NCBI GenBank assembly: GCA_016795285.1
Contig: JAEUIC010000029.1
Location: forward strand, 62,001-126,000
DNA: 64,000 bases
Direction: 5' to 3'
Source of the DNA: Planctomycetota bacterium
Lineage (GTDB): Bacteria > Planctomycetota > B15-G4 > SIAN01
Shown here: positions 49,476 through 55,838 of the stretch, in pieces
Position numbering within the stretch: the stretch's first letter is position 1
Layout: every line of letters begins with the position of its first letter
Program-made: the position numbers and the translations under genes
Notes under the pieces: model-generated
What the model was told of the DNA's origin: nothing
Seen by the model: the letters and a program-made list of their open reading frames with translations, nothing else
Databases searched by the model: none

Positions 49476-50507
49476 ATGCGCCGCTACGACTTCGCGCTGA
49501 TCGGCTTCGGGAACGTCGGGCGCGCACTCGCGCTCCACGCGCTCGAGCGGCGCGCGCAGCTGCGCGACGCGTTCGCGATCGACCTCGCGCTGACCGCCAT
49601 CGTCGATCGCGCCGCGTCGGTCGCCGATCCGCTCGAGCTGCAAGTCGCGGAGCTGGTGCGCTTCAAGGAGCAGTACGGCGCGCTCGCCGCGTGGCCCGGC
49701 GCAGGAGGCGCGGTGCGCCCCGACGAGCTGCGCGCGCGCGGCATCGAGGGGGTCGTGATCGCGCTGCCGACCGATCTCGAGCGCGGAGAGCCGGGGCTGT
49801 CGCTGGCGCGCGCGGCGCTCGATTGCGGGCTCGACGTCGTGCTGGCCGACAAGGGGCCGGCGCTCCACGCGCTGCCGGAGCTCGAGGAGAGCGCGGCGCG
49901 CGCGAACGCGACGTTGGGCACCAGCGCGACGACCGGCTGCGCGCTGCCGCGCCTGGCCGCCGTGCGCGACTGGTTCGCCGGCGCCGCGCTCGACTCGATC
50001 CGCGGCGTGCTGAACGGCACCTCGAACCGGATCCTCACTCAGCTTCGCGAGCCGGGCGCCGACTACGCCGCCGCGCTGGCGCAGGCGCAGCAGGACGGCA
50101 TCGCCGAGCCCGACCCGCGCTTCGACGTCGAGGGGTGGGACACGGCGGTGAAGCTCGTGATCCTCGCGCGCGGCCTGCTCGATCCGAGCGTGACGCTGGC
50201 GCAGGTCGAGCGGACCGGCATCACCGACGTCGCACCGGAGCTGTTGGAAGCGGCGCGCACCGGCCCGCAGCGGCTGCGGCTGGTCGGCCACGCGCGGCGC
50301 GAGCAGGGCCGCGTGCGCCTCACCGTCGCCCCCGAACTGGTCGCCCCCGGCGATCCGCTCCACGCCGCCGACGGCGCCGAGAAGGCGATCACCTTCACCA
50401 GCGGCGACTTGGGCCCCCTCACCGTGCTCGGCGGCGCCAGCAGCCGCCGCGGCACCGCCTCGGCGCTCCTCAGAGACCTGCTGGCGGCGGCGCGCGCGCG
50501 GCGCTGA
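49476..50507 (+). CDS. hom: Homoserine dehydrogenase, short form without ACT domain
   Basis: 343 residues. It reduces aspartate semialdehyde to homoserine, the branch point to threonine and methionine. The Rossmann motif is GFGNVGRALA at 11-20, the active-site Lys is in ADKGPAL, and the substrate segments are GVLNGTSNRILTQL and EPDPRFDVEGWDTAVKLVILA, as in known homoserine dehydrogenases. The C-terminal ACT regulatory domain is absent, so threonine feedback as in the longer form is unlikely. It is ten bases after the long sandwich protein, perhaps by chance. No aspartokinase or threonine synthase gene is in the window. A related oxidoreductase with another amino-aldehyde substrate remains possible. 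Confidence 0.85.
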   Translation: MRRYDFALIGFGNVGRALALHALERRAQLRDAFAIDLALTAIVDRAASVADPLELQVAELVRFKEQYGALAAWPGAGGAVRPDELRARGIEGVVIALPTDLERGEPGLSLARAALDCGLDVVLADKGPALHALPELEESAARANATLGTSATTGCALPRLAAVRDWFAGAALDSIRGVLNGTSNRILTQLREPGADYAAALAQAQQDGIAEPDPRFDVEGWDTAVKLVILARGLLDPSVTLAQVERTGITDVAPELLEAARTGPQRLRLVGHARREQGRVRLTVAPELVAPGDPLHAADGAEKAITFTSGDLGPLTVLGGASSRRGTASALLRDLLAAARARR

Positions 50508-50528
50508 AAGCCGCCGGCGTCGCGGCCG

Positions 50529-50568
50529 CACAGGTGGCGGGGGGAAAACGGCGGACGGATCCGCACCC
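50529..50568 (+). repeat. Dispersed intergenic repeat, copy 2
   Basis: Matches 2961-3000 at 34 of 40 bases with no gap, in the same orientation relative to the flanking genes. The invariant cores are CGGGG.GAAA.CGGCGG and CGGATCCGCAC; a C-rich tail follows in both. Confidence 0.65.
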
Positions 50569-50647
50569 TCCGCCCCTCCGCCCCGCCGCAAGCCGCCGCC
50601 CAAAGCCGCCGCCGCCCGCCGCCTAAGCGACTCACCACGCTCCCGCG

Positions 50648-50653
50648 TACAAC
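50648..50653 (+). promoter_or_regulatory. TACAAC box before the ECF sigma gene (weak leaderless candidate)
   Basis: TACAAC ends six bases before ATG 50660 with no Shine-Dalgarno. It fits the pattern only partly, because the final T is replaced and the spacer is short. Confidence 0.3.
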
Positions 50654-50659
50654 GCGGCG

Positions 50660-51286
50660 ATGCAGGACTCGCCCCCATCGGCTGGCTCGCGCGCGGACCG
50701 CGGCGGATCGCTCGATCCGCTGTTGGCGGCGGCGGCGGCGGGTGAGGCCGACGCGATCGCGCAGCTCTACGTGCGCGAGCATCCGCTGGTCTGGAAGCTC
50801 TGCCTCGGCTTCCTCGCGCAGCGCCACGAAGCGGACGACGCCGCGCAGGACGCCATGCTGCAACTGATCGACCGACTGCGGAGCTTCGACCCGCGCCTCC
50901 CGTTCGCGCCGTGGCGCAACGCCGTCGTCCTGAATCACTGCCGCGATCGGCTGCGCCGCCGCGATGCGCGCGCCCGCGCCGAGCAGCGCGCCGCCGAGGA
51001 GCTGCCGCTGCGGCCGCTCCCCTCGCCGAGCAGCGCCGCCGAGCGCGGCGAGGTGCAGGAGCTGGTCACCGCGAGCCTCGCCCGCCTCGCGCCGCGCGAG
51101 CGCGAGGTCTTCGTGCTGCACGACCTGCAGGGCGAGCCGAGCGCGACGGTCGCCGCCTCGCTGTCGATCGCCGAGAGCACCGTGCGCGTGCTGCTGATGA
51201 CGGCGCGCCGCCGACTGCGCGAGCTGCTGGCGCCGCGCCTGGCGCTGCGCGACGCCGCAAGCCTGCCGCGAGGGGCGACGCCATGA
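50660..51286 (+). CDS. ECF-type RNA polymerase sigma factor
   Basis: 208 residues. Region 2 (about 33-100) shows AQLYVREHPLVWKLCLGFL and EADDAAQDAMLQLIDRLRSFD, the -10 recognition helices; region 4 (about 134-192) shows LARLAPREREVFVLHDLQG and IAESTVRVLLMTARRRLREL, the -35 helix-turn-helix. There is no region 3 or 1, so this is an ECF (group IV) factor. The next gene overlaps by four bases (ATGA) and encodes a single-pass membrane protein, a position usual for anti-sigma factors. The third gene of the operon is secretin-like. The signal and target promoters are unknown. Confidence 0.87.
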   Translation: MQDSPPSAGSRADRGGSLDPLLAAAAAGEADAIAQLYVREHPLVWKLCLGFLAQRHEADDAAQDAMLQLIDRLRSFDPRLPFAPWRNAVVLNHCRDRLRRRDARARAEQRAAEELPLRPLPSPSSAAERGEVQELVTASLARLAPREREVFVLHDLQGEPSATVAASLSIAESTVRVLLMTARRRLRELLAPRLALRDAASLPRGATP

Positions 51287-51741
51287 CCGACCCCGTCGAC
51301 GACTCCTTCGAGCCGCCGCTCGACGCGCTGGCAGCGGCATGGGGCGCGATCGAGCCGCCCGCGCCGACGGCGCCGCTCGGCGCGCCCGACGCGACGACGC
51401 GCGCGGCCGTCGACTGGATGGCGCGCGCGTGGCAAGCGACCGCAGAGCCGCCCGCGCCGCGGCTGCCGTGGCGGCTGCGCGCTCGCCCGCTGCTGCGCCA
51501 CGCGACGCCGTTCCTCGCCACCGCCGCGGCGCTGCTGCTGTGGGTGCGGTTTGCGGCGACGGATCTCTCCCGGATCGAGACGCCGCCCGCCGAACCGCTC
51601 GTCGCGCTGTCCGCCTCGATCCCGATCACCCACGTCGCGGCCGATCGCACCGAGCTGCGCTCCGGCCGCGTCCGCCTCATCCTTCTCACGCCGCCGGAGC
51701 CGCCCCCGGTCCCCGGCCCTTCGCAGGAGTCGCCTCGATGA
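51283..51741 (+). CDS. Single-pass membrane protein, candidate anti-sigma factor
   Basis: 152 residues; start ATG overlaps the sigma stop and its own stop overlaps the next start, so three genes are translationally coupled. Residues 1-65 are acidic and Trp-containing (VDWMARAWQATAEPP) and probably cytoplasmic. One membrane helix lies at about 71-92 (LLRHATPFLATAAALLLWVRFAA). The remaining 60 residues, with a Pro-rich tail, lie outside. No zinc-binding HxxxCxxC (ZAS) motif is present, so this is not a classical zinc anti-sigma factor. The anti-sigma role rests on gene order and topology only. Confidence 0.6.
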   Translation: MTDPVDDSFEPPLDALAAAWGAIEPPAPTAPLGAPDATTRAAVDWMARAWQATAEPPAPRLPWRLRARPLLRHATPFLATAAALLLWVRFAATDLSRIETPPAEPLVALSASIPITHVAADRTELRSGRVRLILLTPPEPPPVPGPSQESPR

Positions 51742-53111
51742 ACCGTTCCTACCGCCGGCTCTCCGCCGCCACGTGGACCGCCACGTGGACCGTCGCGTTC
51801 GCCGCCACGGTCGCCACCGCGGTCACCGCATCGGCCGCCCCCACGCCGGCCGCTCCATTCGCGGCTGCGCCATTCGCCGCCGCGTCGCCGCGCACCGCTC
51901 CGCTGCTGGCGCCGATCGCACGGCAGGAGCGCGGGAAGTCGCCGACCGCCGCACCCGCACCGGCACCCGCGCTCGCGCCGCTCGGCACCTGCCCGGCCAT
52001 CGACGAGCGCGACGCGGTGCTGACGACCTACATGCCCTCCTACCTCGATGTCGCCACCCTCGAAGCGCTCGCCAACGATCTGTTCGGCGGGCTCCTGACG
52101 GTCGAGCAATGGGACAACGATCGAGAGCTGGTGGTGAACCGAACCAAGGTCGACCAGTTCCTCACCTTCGGGCGCAGCCTGCTGATCCGCAACAGCGCCG
52201 CCCACGCCGCGCAGATCGTCGCCACGCTGCGCGAATTCGAGGAGCGCGAACAGCAGGTCGACGAGAGGGAGCAGGAGGAGGCGCAGCGCCAACTCGCGGT
52301 CCAGCAGGCCACCAACGAAGCGTCGGGCGGAGTCTTCAGGGAAGCCAAGCGGATCACTCGCGAGTTCCGGCCGCGCCACGTGCCGCTCGCGCTGCTGCAG
52401 CAGGCGCTCCAGCCGTTCGAACGCTTCCTGGTCGTCGGCATCAACGAGCAGCGCCCGAACTTCAACTGGATCGTGCCCGCGAACCTGCTGCTGGTCGAGG
52501 AGAAGGCCGAGCGACTCGAGGAGATCGCCACGCTGATCGAACGGATCGATCGCCCTGCGCCGCAGCTGCAGGTGACCGCGCTGATCCTCCAATCGAACCC
52601 GCTCGGCACCGCCGCGGGCGGCACGGCCGATCTGCCCGGCGAGTTGGGCGAAGCGCTTGCGCTGATGGCGCCGAGCGCCGAGTTCAGCGTCCTCTCCTCT
52701 GCCGTGCTGCGCTGCACCGTCCGCCCCGATCGCCGCTGCCGGCTGAGCTCGTCGGAAGACCTGAGCAAGAGCGTCGCCAGCGAGCCCGCGGCGCACCGCG
52801 CCGGCCTGCCGCCGGCCAGCAACCCGTCGCGTTGGGAGCTCAGCTTCGCGCCGGCCGCGTTCGACGCCGAGCACGGCACGCTGGAACTCTCCCAGTGCAA
52901 CTTCGAGCTGCAGCGCGCGCAGAGCCATGGCGCGCAGGCCTCGAGCAGCGCGAACCAGTCGTTCGAGACGGAGTTCACCGCGGCGATCGGCGAGTGGACC
53001 GTGATCGGCGCCGTTGGAGCGCAGCCGGTCTTCGTCGCGCTGCGGCTCGATCCGGTGAGCGACCCGCACGGCAACGCGCCGCCGAAGGCGACCCCGCCCG
53101 GCGGCCGCTGA
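51738..53111 (+). CDS. Secreted protein with secretin-N-like domain
   Basis: 457 residues from ATG 51738, overlapping the preceding stop (ATGA). The signal peptide region contains a duplicated 12-bp unit (GCCACGTGGACC twice) encoding ATWTATWT, then Ala/Pro repeats. About 90-190 are helical/beta (TTYMPSYLDVATLEALANDLFGG). Residues of about 205-280 resemble an N1-type secretin domain: FRPRHVPLALLQQALQPF, VPANLLLVEEKAERLEEIATLIERIDRPAPQLQVTALIL. The C-terminus lacks the secretin barrel, so this is not a full pore. It may bind a secretin or act as a periplasmic sensor for the sigma pair. Unknown otherwise. Confidence 0.65.
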   Translation: MNRSYRRLSAATWTATWTVAFAATVATAVTASAAPTPAAPFAAAPFAAASPRTAPLLAPIARQERGKSPTAAPAPAPALAPLGTCPAIDERDAVLTTYMPSYLDVATLEALANDLFGGLLTVEQWDNDRELVVNRTKVDQFLTFGRSLLIRNSAAHAAQIVATLREFEEREQQVDEREQEEAQRQLAVQQATNEASGGVFREAKRITREFRPRHVPLALLQQALQPFERFLVVGINEQRPNFNWIVPANLLLVEEKAERLEEIATLIERIDRPAPQLQVTALILQSNPLGTAAGGTADLPGELGEALALMAPSAEFSVLSSAVLRCTVRPDRRCRLSSSEDLSKSVASEPAAHRAGLPPASNPSRWELSFAPAAFDAEHGTLELSQCNFELQRAQSHGAQASSSANQSFETEFTAAIGEWTVIGAVGAQPVFVALRLDPVSDPHGNAPPKATPPGGR

Positions 53112-53116
53112 TCGCT

Positions 53117-53153
53117 CGCGGTCGTGCACGCTCCGCGCGCGTGCACGACCGCG
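53117..53153. terminator. Perfect 15-bp bidirectional terminator hairpin
   Basis: The arms CGCGGTCGTGCACGC and GCGTGCACGACCGCG pair completely around a 7-base loop in the 49-base gap between convergent genes. A short T-containing tail follows on the plus strand. Confidence 0.68.
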
Positions 53154-53160
53154 GCCTCGT

Positions 53161-55206
53161 TCAGGAATCGCCGCTGCCGCCCTTGTCGCGCAGCCCGAAG
53201 AGGTTGCCGATGCCGTCGATCGCCTCGAACAGGCCGATGCCGACGAACCAGTAGTCGCGATCGTCATCGGCGCCGAGGTTGACGCCGCCGCCCACCTTCA
53301 CGATGTCGTGGAAGAGGCTCAGGTGGGCGCCGACGCCCGGCTGGAAGCTCTCGTCGTCGGTGCTGATGGCGACGACGCTCAAGCCGACGCCCGGATCGAA
53401 GAGCTGCCACGCGTCGACCCATCCGCTGTCGTCGAGCGTGTCGCGCCGCCGCCAGTGCATCGTCCACGCCGCCGACGGCGCGGTGCGGAAGTGGTCGGTG
53501 CCGCGCTGCGAGATGAACGCCACGTCGGCCGACAGGTCGCTCACCAGCCCGAAGCGATCGACCACGAAGGTGCGCGTGGCGCGGCGCTTCACCTCGTAGT
53601 CCTCCGGACCCTCGCCAACCTTGCGCACCAGTTCAGCGACGACGTCGACCTCGTGGCCGCGATCGGCCAGCGACCGATCGAGCTTCACCGTGGCCGGCGC
53701 GAGGTCGTCGAGCGCGCGCGGCCGCGCCGGCGCCTCGATGCCTTGCGTCGCGCGGCGCACCACCTCGGGCGTGAGGCGCTCCTCGATCAGCGTCACGAGC
53801 CCGTGCAACGGCGCGAGGTCGGCCCGCAGCTTCTCGAGCTCGGCGAGGAAGCTCTCCTTCGTCTTCCCCACCTCGTCCTCGATGGTCGCGACCTTCCCCT
53901 TCAGCGCCTCGACGGCGAACTCGCCGAGCGCCGCGACGCCGTCGACCAGCGCCGCTCGCGCCGGCGCCTCGACCAGCTTCCGCGCCGACTGCGCCAGCGC
54001 GCCGATCTCCTTGCGCACGCCGAACCAGTCGGCGATCGAGCGGTCGCGTCCCAGCGCCGCCAACTCGCGCATTTGCGCCACCAGCGCCTCGATCGCCCCC
54101 ACCTGCTGCTGCAGCGCCTTGAGCTTCGCCTGGCGCGGGTCGGTCGACTCGGCGATCGCCTTCTCGAGCAGCGCCGTGAAGCTCTCGAAGCCCGCCCCGC
54201 CCGCCGGCAGCGCGAAGGTCGCCAGCAGCGCGTCGCGCGCATCGACCAGCCGATCGCGCAGCGCGTCCCACCGCTCCTTCAGCTCGAGCTTGGCACCCGG
54301 ATCGCCGCCCGCGAGATCGAGCAGCGCGTCGATCGCCTCGAGCTCGCGCTTCAGCTGCGCCCGCTCGGCCGGGCTGCCGAACGAGAGGCGCGGCGGCTTG
54401 CCGGAGTAGGACTCGCCGGAGTCGTCGTAGTTCTCCACCGGCAACAGCGACTGCTCCTCGCCCGAATGGAGCAGCGCGCGCACGCGCAGCCCCCACTCCG
54501 ACTTGCCCGCTGCACGCTCCGCCTCGAGCTTCGCGCGACGCGCCTCGTACTGCGCAGCGAGCCGTTCGAGCTCGGCGCGCACGCGCGTCTCGATCCACGC
54601 GAGGTCGAGGCGAGCATCCTTGGGCACCGCCTCGGCCAGCGCGTCGCCGACGCGCAGCTCGAGCGCTTCCCCCGCGAGGCCCGGCTCCTTCTCCAGCGCC
54701 TCGGCGCGCGCGAGCCCCGCGACTAGCTCCATCAGCGCGAGCCGCTGATCGGCCTCGCGCCGCAGCAGCTGCTGGGTCGTCTCGATGGTCGTCTCGTCCA
54801 GCGTCCCGCGCTCCTTCGCCTCGAGCGCTTTCGTCAGCGCCACCGCCGCCTCATCGGCCAGCGCCCGCGCGTTCGCCACGGCGCTCGGCACCGCCTCCAG
54901 CACCTCGAGGCGCGCCTGCTCGGCCGGCGTCATGCCGGTGCCGGCGGTCGTGTCGGCGAGCAGCGCGCCGATCGCCACCGGATCGGGCGTCACGCGCAGC
55001 TCGCTCTTGTAGTCGACCTCGGGGCGGTGGTGAGACGGCGGCAGCGCGATGGCGCCACGCCGCTCGGTCAGCTCGACGAAATCGAGCGCCTTCAGCAGCG
55101 GGTCGGTCGCGTCCCGCTCCTGCACGTTCGCGCAGCCCGCCGCGATCCCCGCCACCGCCAGCGCGACCAGCCGCACCGCCGTCCGTGCTCCCGCTCCGCA
55201 GCGCAT
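53161..55206 (-). CDS. Coiled-coil lipoprotein, unknown
   Basis: 681 residues. The lipobox AGIAAGC (Cys about 25) anchors it to a membrane outside the cytoplasm. Residues of about 100-480 are rich in Ala/Glu/Leu/Lys with heptad-like spacing (EALEKEPGLAGEALEL, LEAERAAGKSEWGLR, KLKALQQQVGAIEALVAQMREL), so long coiled coils are likely. The last 150 residues alternate strands (RTFVVDRFGLVSDLSADVAFI, GVGLSVVAISTDDESFQPGVGAHLSLF, DRDYWFVGIGLFEAI) like part of a small barrel or sandwich. Together they could span the periplasm. The gene is three bases after the 120-residue gene on the same strand, so both are probably one operon. Confidence 0.72.
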   Translation of the reverse strand: MRCGAGARTAVRLVALAVAGIAAGCANVQERDATDPLLKALDFVELTERRGAIALPPSHHRPEVDYKSELRVTPDPVAIGALLADTTAGTGMTPAEQARLEVLEAVPSAVANARALADEAAVALTKALEAKERGTLDETTIETTQQLLRREADQRLALMELVAGLARAEALEKEPGLAGEALELRVGDALAEAVPKDARLDLAWIETRVRAELERLAAQYEARRAKLEAERAAGKSEWGLRVRALLHSGEEQSLLPVENYDDSGESYSGKPPRLSFGSPAERAQLKRELEAIDALLDLAGGDPGAKLELKERWDALRDRLVDARDALLATFALPAGGAGFESFTALLEKAIAESTDPRQAKLKALQQQVGAIEALVAQMRELAALGRDRSIADWFGVRKEIGALAQSARKLVEAPARAALVDGVAALGEFAVEALKGKVATIEDEVGKTKESFLAELEKLRADLAPLHGLVTLIEERLTPEVVRRATQGIEAPARPRALDDLAPATVKLDRSLADRGHEVDVVAELVRKVGEGPEDYEVKRRATRTFVVDRFGLVSDLSADVAFISQRGTDHFRTAPSAAWTMHWRRRDTLDDSGWVDAWQLFDPGVGLSVVAISTDDESFQPGVGAHLSLFHDIVKVGGGVNLGADDDRDYWFVGIGLFEAIDGIGNLFGLRDKGGSGDS

Positions 55207-55209
55207 CGC

Positions 55210-55572
55210 TCAGCCCCCCGCCTTGGTGAACGCCTTCTCGACCCAGAACTTCTGCGCCGCCTTCGCCGCCGAGAGCGTCTCGACCACCTTGTCGTCGAGG
55301 CCGACGAAGGCCGCGGCGACTCCGGCCGGTGCGTAGGCCGCCTTCTGCTTGGCGTCGAGCACCTTCACGTCGCGCACCCAGACGACGGTGCGGCGCAGCG
55401 GATCGAGCGCGGCGCGCGCGGAGCCGACCTCGATCACCTTGTCGATCTCGGCCCCTTCGCCGCTCACCACCATGACGGCGGCGAACGGGTCGTCGATGCA
55501 GGCGGCGAGCTTCGCCTGCGCCTCTGCCTTGCCGTCGGGCTCGCTGCTGCGGGGGAGGAGGACGACGCTCAT
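55210..55572 (-). CDS. Small alpha/beta protein, unknown
   Basis: 120 residues from ATG 55572, with AGGAG seven bases upstream, so the longer open frame is not used. The sequence starts MSVVLLPRSSEPDGKAEAQAK and alternates hydrophobic strands and charged helices (AAVMVVSGEGAEIDKVIEVG, RRTVVWVRDVKVLDAKQKAAY, VGLDDKVVETLSAAKAAQKFW). One Cys. No signal peptide; cytoplasmic. It is just upstream of the coiled-coil lipoprotein gene (three-base gap). I do not recognise a family. Confidence 0.62.
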   Translation of the reverse strand: MSVVLLPRSSEPDGKAEAQAKLAACIDDPFAAVMVVSGEGAEIDKVIEVGSARAALDPLRRTVVWVRDVKVLDAKQKAAYAPAGVAAAFVGLDDKVVETLSAAKAAQKFWVEKAFTKAGG

Positions 55573-55838
55573 GGGTGGGCTCCTTCGCGAGGTTGGAAGT
55601 GGGAGAGGAGCGGCGCTCGAACGTGCCGAACCGCCGGTCCGAGCCGTCGGCCCCAGCGGGGACGGCTCCATCCGTTGCAGCGGATGTTGCGCTGGGATGA
55701 AACGGAGCCGCCGAAGATTCTGGCGCCAGCGGCATCACCGGGTCGGCGCGGCACGGCCAGCGGGGCGCGAGCCACGGGTCCGCCGCGCCCGCGAACGCCG
55801 CCCTCGCGGCGAGCGCGCACGACACGGAGAATCGGGCC
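55573..55838. other. Divergent intergenic region with nested inverted repeats
   Basis: 266 bases between the small-protein gene and the tethered sigma factor gene. CGGCTCC (55663-55669) pairs with GGAGCCG (55704-55710), and the stem encloses a smaller hairpin ATCCG-TTGCAG-CGGAT (55670-55685). It could be an operator or 5' leader structure for one of the divergent genes. No ORF supported. Confidence 0.45.
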
